Part shown: piece after piece, positions 56,816 through 64,000 of the stretch | Numbering within the stretch: position 1 is the stretch's first letter | Layout: every line of letters starts with the position of its first letter | DNA from: JABDOU01 sp041609995 | Lineage (GTDB): Bacteria; Actinomycetota; Acidimicrobiia; Spongiisociales; SHLN01 | DNA: 64,000 nt | Assembly: GCA_041609995.1 (NCBI GenBank) | Contig: JBFIPU010000003.1 | Location: 1-64,000 of the forward strand | Direction of reading: 5' to 3' | Notes under the pieces: generated by a model | Told to the model about the DNA's origin: nothing | The model's input: the letters and a program-made list of their open reading frames with translations, nothing else | Databases searched by the model: none | Translations under genes and position numbers: made by a program

Positions 56816-57837
56816 GCAAAGCCGACGCCACGGTCGTCGTGGTGACCCACCAGAGCGAAGACCACCTTCGCGCCTGCCTCGACTCGCTGGTGGAAGATCC
56901 GGCCGGCCCGAAGCAGGTCGTCGTGGTCGACAACGGATCCGACGACGCCACCCGATCCATCATCAAGGAGTTCGGGGTGGACGCTGTGTTCCTCGACCAG
57001 AACGAGGGATTCCCATACGGCTGCAATCGCGGTGCGGCAGAGGCGTTCTACGACACCATCGTATTCCTGAACCCTGATGCGGTCGCCCTGGCCGGCTGGC
57101 TCCCACCCCTGCTCGACCATCTCGCCGAGCCCGGGGTCGGCACCGCCATGCCCGTGATGGAGCTGACCTACAAGCCGGGCCACTACTTCACGTCGCACAG
57201 CGCCTTGACCTTCCTCGGCTTTGCCTGGAGCACCGATTGGGGCGAGCCGATTCCCGCCGACGTCGAGCTCGCATCGGTGCCGTTCCCGTCGGGAGCAGCG
57301 TTCGCGATCAAGAAGAATCTGTTCGAGGCCCTGGGTGGATTCCGGGATCACTACTTCCTCTACCTGGAGGACGTGGATCTCGGCTGGCGGGTGCGCCTCA
57401 TGGGGTTGCGGAACGTTCAGGTGCCGGCTTCCCGGGTCAGGCACGACTACGACTTCAACCGTCACGCCAGGAAGATGTACTACCTGGAGCGCAACCGATT
57501 CCACATGGTGCTGGCCAATTATGAGCCGCGCACCAGGTGGATGTTGCTACCGGCGTTGCTCGCGGCCGAGGCCGCAGTGGTGGTCGCCGCCGTACGCCAT
57601 GGCTGGATGAGCGACAAGGTGGACGCATGGCGCCACCTGTGGAAGACGCGGCGCCAGATCGCAGTCGATGCCGCCCAGACCCGGGACCTGCGGTGCGTCG
57701 CCGACGCCTCCATTCTCGAGGAAATGGACACCGCCGTCGCCGGGATCAACCAGATGCCCGTGAGCCCGGTGGTGCGCCTGATCAACCCGCTGATGGGTCT
57801 CTACGCCCGGATGGTGACCCGCCTGGCGAGGCGCTGA
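56812..57837 (+). CDS. Family 2 glycosyltransferase (rhamnosyltransferase-like)
   Basis: About 341 residues. The likely start is CTG 56812 overlapping the preceding stop (CTGA); no ATG or GTG is available close by, so the start is uncertain. GT-A fold: ATVVVVTHQSEDHLRACLDS, VVVDNGSDDATRS, FLNPDAVALAGWLPPLL, and FLYLEDVDLGWRVRLMG. These are typical of WbbL-like rhamnosyl or related transferases. Translation is probably coupled to the SpoIID-like protein. Confidence 0.88.
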   Translation: MSKADATVVVVTHQSEDHLRACLDSLVEDPAGPKQVVVVDNGSDDATRSIIKEFGVDAVFLDQNEGFPYGCNRGAAEAFYDTIVFLNPDAVALAGWLPPLLDHLAEPGVGTAMPVMELTYKPGHYFTSHSALTFLGFAWSTDWGEPIPADVELASVPFPSGAAFAIKKNLFEALGGFRDHYFLYLEDVDLGWRVRLMGLRNVQVPASRVRHDYDFNRHARKMYYLERNRFHMVLANYEPRTRWMLLPALLAAEAAVVVAAVRHGWMSDKVDAWRHLWKTRRQIAVDAAQTRDLRCVADASILEEMDTAVAGINQMPVSPVVRLINPLMGLYARMVTRLARR

Positions 57838-57838
57838 G

Positions 57839-59056
57839 CTACCAGCGCCCCACCACCGGGCTGTGCGTCTCGTTTCCGAGATAGAACGAATCGGGAGCCG
57901 AATCGACCAGCCAATCCGAGTAGTGGAATTTGCCGGTCGACGGGCGGAAGTAGCCGAGCGTGTCTCGCCCGTCGTCGTTCCAGTCCCCCACCACCAGCTT
58001 GTCGCCCTCTTGGATGTCTGGCCGGTCGTAGGAGCCGGCGTCGGAACCCTCCTGAATGTAGAGGGTGCGGTCCGAAGGCCGGAACACGGCGATGGTGTGG
58101 GTACCGTCGCCGTTCCAGTCGCCGGCCAGGGGGACGTCGCCAAAATCTCCGAAATCCAGAGCGAGGTCGGCGAATCCCTGCGTATTGGAGTTGCGGAGGT
58201 AGAAGCGAGCCTCGGAGGGCCGGTAGATGCCGACTGTCTCCCGCCCGTCACCGTCCCAGTCACCGCAGAGGGGCAAGTCTTCCGGGATCCCGTAGAAGAT
58301 CGAGACATCCGCCACCCCGAAGGTGTTGGTCTGGCGCAGATAGAGAAAGCCGGACGATCCCCGATAGAGGCCTACGGTCGACTCGCCGTCCTGGTCCCAG
58401 TCACAAGCCATCGGGATATCGGCCGGGTTGCCGTAGTAGAAGGGCTCCGGGTTGCCGGCCAGTTCCCACGTCCCCGCATTCGGATTGTGCTGCCCGATGC
58501 GGTCGGCCTCGCCCGGGAAAATCGGAACGCCTTCGCTGTTGGGCCCGGCCGGCTCCGGCGAATTGGGCAGTTCGGATTCGAGGCCTTCGGGACCAAGCAT
58601 GAACACGACGGTCACATACAGGGCACCATCTTCCCGTATGACCACTCCGACACCGATGTAGTTGTAGTCACCCATGATGTTGGCGTAGTGGCCGGGTGAG
58701 TCCATGAAGGCCTGGTGCAGTTGGACGATGCCCTCTTCGGAGCTTCCGCCCACACCGACGTTCTCCCCGAGGCGGGTCCAGTTGGTCGTCACCGAGGCCA
58801 GGTCGTCGTTGTGACAGATCCGGGCACCTTCCGGACAGAGATCGGCTGCCTGGAATTCGCTTTGGGCCCGGGCATCGTCGATCAGGTCTCCGTACACGGC
58901 CAACGGCTCCAGTCCCTCGGCCGCTCGGTCGGTGTTGATGAGCTCGTAGAAGTCGTTCTCGGCGTTGAGCTCGGCAACCGTCTGTTCGGCTGCAGCCACG
59001 GGCACGATACCGAACACCAGCAGCAGCGAAAGGAGGGGAACCAGGGCTCGTCGCAT
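57839..59056 (-). CDS. Secreted CAP-domain protein with four C-terminal DWDGDG repeats
   Basis: 405 residues. Signal peptide (ALVPLLSLLLVFGIVPVAAA). The CAP (YkwD-like) domain at about 28-155 has ICHNDDLA, LGENVGVGGSSEE, SPGHYANIMGDYNYIGVGV and LYVTVVFML. From about 200, four repeats (CDWDQDGESTVGLYR, GDWDGDGRETVGIYR, GDWNGDGTHTIAVFR, GDWNDDGRDTLGYFR) end with VGRW. The second repeat is nearly identical to that of the SpoIID-like protein in protein and DNA, in opposite orientation. The function of bacterial CAP proteins is largely unknown; it is exported. Confidence 0.88.
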   Translation of the reverse strand: MRRALVPLLSLLLVFGIVPVAAAEQTVAELNAENDFYELINTDRAAEGLEPLAVYGDLIDDARAQSEFQAADLCPEGARICHNDDLASVTTNWTRLGENVGVGGSSEEGIVQLHQAFMDSPGHYANIMGDYNYIGVGVVIREDGALYVTVVFMLGPEGLESELPNSPEPAGPNSEGVPIFPGEADRIGQHNPNAGTWELAGNPEPFYYGNPADIPMACDWDQDGESTVGLYRGSSGFLYLRQTNTFGVADVSIFYGIPEDLPLCGDWDGDGRETVGIYRPSEARFYLRNSNTQGFADLALDFGDFGDVPLAGDWNGDGTHTIAVFRPSDRTLYIQEGSDAGSYDRPDIQEGDKLVVGDWNDDGRDTLGYFRPSTGKFHYSDWLVDSAPDSFYLGNETHSPVVGRW

Positions 59057-59064
59057 GTCTAACT

Positions 59065-59108
59065 CTCTCTGTGTGGCCGGAAACCACGACGGGTATCGAC
59101 ACAGAGAG
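59065..59108 (-). promoter_or_regulatory. Inverted repeat in the leader of the CAP-domain gene
   Basis: Perfect 10-bp arms, CTCTCTGTGT (59065-59074) and ACACAGAGAG (59099-59108), are separated by 24 bases and end 8 bases before the start codon. It could be an operator or a 5'-UTR hairpin that hides the start region. The 10-mer CGATACCCGT within it also occurs upstream of the SpoIID-like gene (54718-54727). Confidence 0.45.
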
Positions 59109-59191
59109 GGAATTCCTTGACATCACGACGTGAGATTCAGCGCCGGGGCGGAAGAATGAGCCGAGCGACCTATCGGACCATGCGGTGGGAA

Positions 59192-60955
59192 TCAGGAGCG
59201 CCGGAGGGCGAACTGATACTGGCTTCCCACATACAGTTCCCCGTCGGCGGTGCCCTGGGTATTCGTGAGGCGGAAATACACGGTTCCGGTGGAAGGACGG
59301 TACACGGCCACGCTATCGTCACCGTCTCCGTCCCAGTCCCCCGCCACGATACGGTCTTCGGGGGCACCGTAGAAGAAGTCGAAATCCGCCACCCCGCTGC
59401 TGAGCGTGTCGCGAAAGTAGACGAAACCACTCGACTCGCGGTAGAGGCCGACACTGTCGACACCGTTGCCGTCGAAATCGCCGGCAAACGGCCGGTCACC
59501 CGGGTTCCCGAAGAAGAAGCTGTACTCGGCCGCCACCGTGCCGAGTACGTTGGCCACGAAAACCTCGCCGTTGCGGTAGATCGCCAGCGTGTCCTTGCCG
59601 TCGCCGTTCCAGTCACCCACGATGGGGATGTCGCCTTCGATACCGAAGAAGAACTCCTGGTCGGCCACCCCGGTGGCATTGCTGTTGCGCAAGTAGACGA
59701 AGCCGTTGGACGGCCGGAACATGGCGGGCGTGTCCACCCCGTCTCCGTCCCAGTCCCCGTAAAGGGCCACGTCGCCCGGCTGCCCGAAGTAAAAGTCATG
59801 GTCTGTGCTCGACGAAGTGGTGTCGGCCAGGAGCGAGTACTGGGAGCCGCCATTGACCAGCGCCAAGCGATCACAGTCGGCTCCGTCGGGACAGAGGCTG
59901 GGCGGCGGGGGCGGGCCGACCACGGTGATCGCCCCGGGTTGAAAGAACGCGGCGAGCGGCCACTCGTGGTGGGTGGCGGCCGACCCCATGGCGGCATGGA
60001 ACCCGGTCGAAGCTGATGCCCCGTCCCATACCCGCCAGTCGGTTTCGCCGAGCGTGGACTTGTCCTTGTTGAAGTAGATGATGCCGACAACATTGGGGTC
60101 GTCGGCCAGGTACTGATAGGTGGCCGGCAGCCATGCTTCGCGGTCGCCGCCCACCTGGGCCGACGCCGTCTGGGCAATCAGATAGGGCTTGTTGGGGGCG
60201 AAGGTGCGCAGGATGTCGAGGTACGGCCCCATCGCCTCCGGCGCCTCCTCCCATTCGGTCGGCCAGGGACCGCCGGCAAAGGCCGGATCCGTCCCGAAGT
60301 TGTAGGCCGAGATGCCAATCAGATCGACAGTGGCATCGCCCGGGTAATACGCGGCGATGGGCGGATCGGCCTGGTCGGTCCAGCCGTTGGGCGCAAAGGC
60401 GAAGCGAACCTTGGTCTCGTCGATTCCCCGGCTCCGGATGGCGTCGACGAATTTGGCGTAGGCCAGCTTGAAATTGGCGGGATCGAGGCCGTACTCGACC
60501 CAGTCACCGTTCATCTCCTGCAGGGGCGCCACGATCAGCGAGCGCCCGCCGCCGGTGCCAACCCAGGCCGCGATGTGCTCGGCCCAGTTGTCGATGGCGA
60601 CATCGTGATCGCCCGCCGCAATACTGGCAGCGGTGTCCCGGATCTCGATGTTCACGAAGGGGGTCGACTGAGCAGACCAAATCGACTCCAACGGGGTCGA
60701 CGTGTTGAAGTAATCCTGCAGTTCGTCGGGACCGACCGAATAGTTGTACGGGGCATAGAACGTGCCGCCGATCGCCATGTCCTTGCCCACCTCGTTCGAC
60801 ACCGCGTCGAGGTCCGGCCCGCTGGCCCACGCGTCGCTGTACATGCCGCTGTACAACCAGCCATTGGCATCGATCGGAGCATTGGCCGACGCCGCCAGCG
60901 GCAGAGAGGCTGCGAGGGTGGCGAGCAGGGCAACGATGGCGATCCGGTGTTTCAT
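59192..60955 (-). CDS. Secreted GH26-like glycosidase-fold protein with four C-terminal DWDGDG repeats
   Basis: 587 residues from ATG 60955 (MKHRIAIVALLATLAASLPL signal peptide). The barrel (about 30-335) has APLQEMNGDWVEYG, matching the GH26 acid/base EMNG motif, then FAPNGWTDQ, YYPGDATVDLIGISAYNFG and YLIAQTASAQVGGDREAWL. The last is where the nucleophile Glu is expected, but Gln is seen. Four repeats follow (GDWDGDGVDTPAMFR, GDWNGDGKDTLAIYR, GDFDGNGVDSVGLYR, GDWDGDGDDSVAVYR). It may bind or cleave a beta-mannan-like or capsular glycan; the Gln makes activity doubtful. Divergent from a glycosyltransferase. Confidence 0.8.
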   Translation of the reverse strand: MKHRIAIVALLATLAASLPLAASANAPIDANGWLYSGMYSDAWASGPDLDAVSNEVGKDMAIGGTFYAPYNYSVGPDELQDYFNTSTPLESIWSAQSTPFVNIEIRDTAASIAAGDHDVAIDNWAEHIAAWVGTGGGRSLIVAPLQEMNGDWVEYGLDPANFKLAYAKFVDAIRSRGIDETKVRFAFAPNGWTDQADPPIAAYYPGDATVDLIGISAYNFGTDPAFAGGPWPTEWEEAPEAMGPYLDILRTFAPNKPYLIAQTASAQVGGDREAWLPATYQYLADDPNVVGIIYFNKDKSTLGETDWRVWDGASASTGFHAAMGSAATHHEWPLAAFFQPGAITVVGPPPPPSLCPDGADCDRLALVNGGSQYSLLADTTSSSTDHDFYFGQPGDVALYGDWDGDGVDTPAMFRPSNGFVYLRNSNATGVADQEFFFGIEGDIPIVGDWNGDGKDTLAIYRNGEVFVANVLGTVAAEYSFFFGNPGDRPFAGDFDGNGVDSVGLYRESSGFVYFRDTLSSGVADFDFFYGAPEDRIVAGDWDGDGDDSVAVYRPSTGTVYFRLTNTQGTADGELYVGSQYQFALRRS

Positions 60956-61006
60956 GCGCGCGCCAATCGGAATATCGGCGAGTTTTCTTGAGTAGCCTCC
61001 GCCGCC

Positions 61007-62008
61007 ATGCCGGCCCCTGACTCCGTTGCTGTGATTCTGGCGGTGCTCAACGAGGAAGCCCACATCGACGACTGTTTGGCGAGCCTCGTCAACCAGTCTC
61101 TCCCGGCCCGGGAAATCGTCATCGCCGACGGTGGCTCGACCGACGCCACCCTCGACATGCTGAGGTCATGGCAAGACCGCTACCCGAACCTGATCACCGT
61201 GATCGAGAACCCGGATCGTCACCAGGCAGCCGGCCTGACGCTGGCCGCCCGGCGGGCGGGTGCCGAGTACCTCGTACGGGCCGACGGGCACACGCGGTTT
61301 GCCCCCGATTATCTCGAAGCCAGCGTGGCCGCACTGGTGGGTGGGGACGCCGTCGCGGTGGGGGGTTCACAGGTCGGCGACGCCCCGGGGGGAATTGCCA
61401 AGGCCATCGCGGCGGCCATGACTTCTCCGCTGGCGGTCGGTACCGCCCCCTACCGGCACGGGACCGGACCCAGACCGGTAGACACCGTGTATCTCGGCGC
61501 CTTCCGGCGCCGCGACTTCCTCGAGATCGGGGGATTTCGACGGCTCCCGAGCGGAGCCGCCGAGGACGCCGACCTCTACTACCGGTGGCGCCGGCAAGGC
61601 CGCACCGTCCTCTTCCATCCCGAGATCCGTTCCGCCTACCACCCCCGGTCGACCTACCGGGCGCTGGCCCGCCAGTTCTGGCGATACGGGGTCGCCAAGG
61701 CCGACATGGTCATACTCCACGGCCGTCTCCCGCACTGGCGGCCGCTCTTTCCGGCCGCGCTCCTGCTGGCGCTGGTGGGAGCGCTCGCCATCGGCCTGGT
61801 TTTGGGTCTGTGGCAGATCCTGGCGATCATCATCGGGGCGTGGTTCACGGCGCTGGCGGTGGTGGCGGCCATGGTGTCCGGCGGGCCGGCGGTTCGCATC
61901 GGCGCCGCGACGGCGGCCGCCATCATGCATGTCACCTACGGGGCCGGCCTCCTGGCTGGGCTCTTCCGCCCGGCAGGTGCCGTGGCACGCGCCACCCGGT
62001 CGTTCTAG
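61007..62008 (+). CDS. Family 2 glycosyltransferase (ExoA-like)
   Basis: 333 residues. VAVILAVLNEEAHIDDCLASL, IADGGSTDATLDML, RADGHTRFAPDYLEA (DxD region) and GAAEDADLYYRWRRQG are succinoglycan ExoA-like motifs. Two or three C-terminal membrane helices (LFPAALLLALVGALAIGLVLG and following) anchor it. Probably extends a lipid-linked oligosaccharide at the inner face of the membrane. Its last 4 bases overlap the next gene tail to tail. Confidence 0.9.
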   Translation: MPAPDSVAVILAVLNEEAHIDDCLASLVNQSLPAREIVIADGGSTDATLDMLRSWQDRYPNLITVIENPDRHQAAGLTLAARRAGAEYLVRADGHTRFAPDYLEASVAALVGGDAVAVGGSQVGDAPGGIAKAIAAAMTSPLAVGTAPYRHGTGPRPVDTVYLGAFRRRDFLEIGGFRRLPSGAAEDADLYYRWRRQGRTVLFHPEIRSAYHPRSTYRALARQFWRYGVAKADMVILHGRLPHWRPLFPAALLLALVGALAIGLVLGLWQILAIIIGAWFTALAVVAAMVSGGPAVRIGAATAAAIMHVTYGAGLLAGLFRPAGAVARATRSF

Positions 62009-63207
62009 CTTCCGACCGACTGATCGCCCGTGCCGACGTGGGGGGTGTGGTACCAACCCCGCTGCAACCGGCTGATGACCTGGACCGGTAGCCACAGTAA
62101 CGCCCATATGGCCAGCAGCGGATAGCGCCACACGTAGCGGGCCGCGATGCCTTCCTTCGCCAGAAACACCATCGGCAGGAGCACCTGCAGAGCAGCCAGA
62201 GCCACCCATGCCCACCACGCAATCAGCCACCAGCGGGGAGCGATGGCTGCCGCGATGGCCAGGGCGATCATGACGACAACGGTGAACGAGCGGGAGGGCT
62301 GCACCATCCTGATCACCAGGTCGGCGTACCCCCACCTGCGTTCTCGCCAGGCTGTTGCCAACAGTTGGGAGGCATACTCTCGTGCGACTCCCCGCCTCCC
62401 CCCAGACCAGCGGGCGCGCTGGCGAAGAGAGGTCGCCAGCCGGGTGGGTTTCTCGTCGTATACACGCGTGTTGTGCATCCACCAAACCGGATAGCCCCTG
62501 ATCGCCAGCCGGGCGGCCTTCTCGATGTCCTCGGTCATCGAGTATCCGAACCCGCCGCTGGCGGCGAGGGCACGAGGCGTCATCGCCATGCCGGTTCCGC
62601 CCAGGTCCGCCGACCAACCCAGATTGCGCCGGGCCAGCTGCACCATCCGGTTGCTGGCCCAATAGCTGAGCGCGGAGGCCGTCGCCAGCCAACCCTCGTC
62701 CGGATTGGCGGTATCGATGTAGGCCTGTACCACGTCGTGCCCGGTGTCCATCTCGTCGGCAAAGCGCGTGAGCAGGTCTGAAGGAACCCGGTTGTCAGCG
62801 TCCAGGATCACCAGGCACTCATCGTCGTCGAGGGGATGTCCGGCCGCGTACCACGCCAGCAGAGCCCCTTTGCCGTCGAGGCCGTCGTGTCGCTCGTAGA
62901 CCTCTGCCAGCGGAGTGGCCACCGCAACGGTGTCGTCGATGCAGCGGTCGGCCAGCACCACTACGCGAAACTGCCCTCGCGGGTAGTCCTGACCCGCCAA
63001 ATCCTTCAGCAAGCGCCCGATCACCTTCGCCTCGTTGTGGGCGGGGACGACCACCCGAAAGCGGCGGCGGCGCCTGCCCGGCCGGGTTCCTTTCGCGTCG
63101 CCCAGACCCCACAGCGAGGTGATCAGGTTGTAGGCGACCAGCGCAATGACCAGTGCCTGGCCCGCCAGGGCCAGAACACCGAGGCCGGTGCCGAATCCAC
63201 GTAACAT
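62005..63207 (-). CDS. Processive-type family 2 membrane glycosyltransferase
   Basis: 400 residues from ATG 63207 (MLRGFGTGLGVLALAGQAL membrane start; the longer frame would overlap wecB). Motifs D, D, D and QRxRW: VVPAHNEAKVIGRLLKDL, VILDADNRVPSDLL, FGYSMTEDIEKAARL, LRQRARWSGG. Three C-terminal helices. This is the hyaluronan/cellulose-synthase-like layout, suggesting polymerisation of a beta-linked glycan. Divergent from wecB with 28 bases between starts. Confidence 0.9.
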   Translation of the reverse strand: MLRGFGTGLGVLALAGQALVIALVAYNLITSLWGLGDAKGTRPGRRRRRFRVVVPAHNEAKVIGRLLKDLAGQDYPRGQFRVVVLADRCIDDTVAVATPLAEVYERHDGLDGKGALLAWYAAGHPLDDDECLVILDADNRVPSDLLTRFADEMDTGHDVVQAYIDTANPDEGWLATASALSYWASNRMVQLARRNLGWSADLGGTGMAMTPRALAASGGFGYSMTEDIEKAARLAIRGYPVWWMHNTRVYDEKPTRLATSLRQRARWSGGRRGVAREYASQLLATAWRERRWGYADLVIRMVQPSRSFTVVVMIALAIAAAIAPRWWLIAWWAWVALAALQVLLPMVFLAKEGIAARYVWRYPLLAIWALLWLPVQVISRLQRGWYHTPHVGTGDQSVGS

Positions 63208-63235
63208 CCGGCCGCAAGCGTAGCGACGAGGGACT

Positions 63236-64000
63236 ATGGACAACCAACCGAGGGATCGCTCGATCGCCGTCGCCCTCGGCACCCGCCCTGAGATCGTCAA
63301 GCTGGCCCCGGTCATCGAGCTGCTGGGCCACCGTGCCCGCATCATTCACACCGGCCAGCACTACGACCCGTCCATGTCCGAAGCCTTCTTCAAGGCCTTC
63401 GACCTGCCGCCCCCGGACATCCACCTGGAGATCGGTGGCAAGTCGCGGGGCCGCCAAATAGGCGAAGCAACCGCGTTGATCGATCAGCACCTGGCGGAGG
63501 AACCGGCCGACGCCGTGGTCGTCCAGGGCGACACCAACACCGTCCTGGCGGCGGCATTGGCCGCCAACGCCAATGAGATCCCGCTGGTACACGTGGAGGC
63601 CGGGCTTCGCAGTTTCGACCGCCGGATGCCGGAGGAGCACAACCGGGTACTCACCGACAGCATCGCCGACCTGTGTTGCGCTCCGACCACCACCTCGGAG
63701 CAGAACCTGTTGAAATCAGGTATCGACGCCGGGCGGATCGTCGTGACCGGCAACACGGTGGTGGAGGCGGCCCTTCGGCTGCTGCCCGACGTACACGTGA
63801 GAGCCGAAGTCCTCAAAGCGTTCGGCGTGGAGCCGAACCGCTTCGTGCTGGCGACCATCCACCGCCCCGAAAATGTCGACGACCAGGAAAAATTCCGCAC
63901 GATTCTCGACCAGTTGGGAGACCTGGAGTTGCCGGTCATCTTCCCGATGCACCACCGGGCCCGGGACGCCGTCGAGCGGTTCGGGCTCGACCCCCTTCTG
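63236..64000 (+). CDS. wecB: UDP-N-acetylglucosamine 2-epimerase, truncated by the window end
   Basis: The first 255 residues of a roughly 370-residue enzyme, open to the right edge. VALGTRPEIVKLAPVIELL, HTGQHYDPSMSEAFF, VVQGDTNTVLAAALAA, VHVEAGLRSFDRRMPEEHNR and TIHRPENVD are canonical. It makes UDP-ManNAc from UDP-GlcNAc for surface polysaccharide or wall-linkage units, in keeping with the glycosyltransferases beside it. Confidence 0.95.
   Translation, partial: MDNQPRDRSIAVALGTRPEIVKLAPVIELLGHRARIIHTGQHYDPSMSEAFFKAFDLPPPDIHLEIGGKSRGRQIGEATALIDQHLAEEPADAVVVQGDTNTVLAAALAANANEIPLVHVEAGLRSFDRRMPEEHNRVLTDSIADLCCAPTTTSEQNLLKSGIDAGRIVVTGNTVVEAALRLLPDVHVRAEVLKAFGVEPNRFVLATIHRPENVDDQEKFRTILDQLGDLELPVIFPMHHRARDAVERFGLDPLL

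Overview
This is 64 kb of high-GC chromosomal DNA from an actinobacterium. The gene content points to the phylum: prfB-ftsE-ftsX-M23 peptidase-smpB next to ssrA, an rdgB-rph-MBL-JAMM block like mycobacterial Rv1334-Rv1341, long-form HPF, F420 genes cofD/cofE, a DUF5719-type protein and manB-ahcY. The lack of a mycolic-acid or Streptomyces signature and the many secreted repeat proteins would fit a deep lineage such as Acidimicrobiia. That placement is inference, because there is no rRNA gene in the window. I see no prophage, insertion sequence or CRISPR array.

Layout. 1-5.0 kb: the tail of an unknown gene, a peroxiredoxin-like gene whose redox CxxC begins with an in-frame TGA (candidate selenocysteine), and a 1.3-kilo-residue secreted metallophosphoesterase with Ig/cadherin-like repeats. 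5.2-10 kb: tRNA-Leu, tRNA-Lys, rdgB, rph, an MBL hydrolase, a JAMM protease, a thioredoxin, a degenerate cyclase-like protein and a polysaccharide deacetylase. 10-18 kb: ssrA (tmRNA) convergent with smpB, then the division/secretion block M23 peptidase, ftsX, ftsE, prfB (programmed +1 frameshift) and secA. 18-23 kb: HD-GYP, HEAT-repeat protein, NarL-type regulator, HPF and ComF, mostly overlapping. 23-25 kb: a divergent FtsH-like AAA protease. 25-37 kb: ahcY, phosphomannomutase, membrane glycosyltransferases, two small cysteine-rich proteins, DUF5719, cofD and cofE. 37-44 kb: a translationally coupled nucleotide-sugar operon (UDP-glucose dehydrogenase, UDP-xylose-synthase-like, nucleotidyltransferase, epimerase), an LCP ligase, a catalytically degenerate hydrolase and birA. 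44-49 kb: acyl-CoA (propionyl-CoA) carboxylase beta and alpha and the methylmalonyl-CoA mutase large subunit. 49-55 kb: class A PBP with PASTA domains, a small unknown, a GGDEF protein and a rhodanese-ThiF fusion. 55-64 kb: secreted proteins and glycosyltransferases ending in a truncated wecB.

How it fits together. Much of the window builds and remodels the cell envelope: FtsEX with a coiled-coil M23 hydrolase, PBP, LCP, SpoIID-like protein, nucleotide-sugar enzymes and at least six glycosyltransferases. BirA sits back to back with the biotin-dependent carboxylase it would modify, and the mutase completes propionyl-CoA to succinyl-CoA. The two most interesting features are the candidate selenoprotein (TGA at 672-674 with a plausible bacterial SECIS hairpin) and a family of three secreted proteins at 54.7-61 kb. 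Those three have unrelated N-terminal domains (SpoIID, CAP, GH26-like) but share one C-terminal module of four DWDGDG-type repeats.
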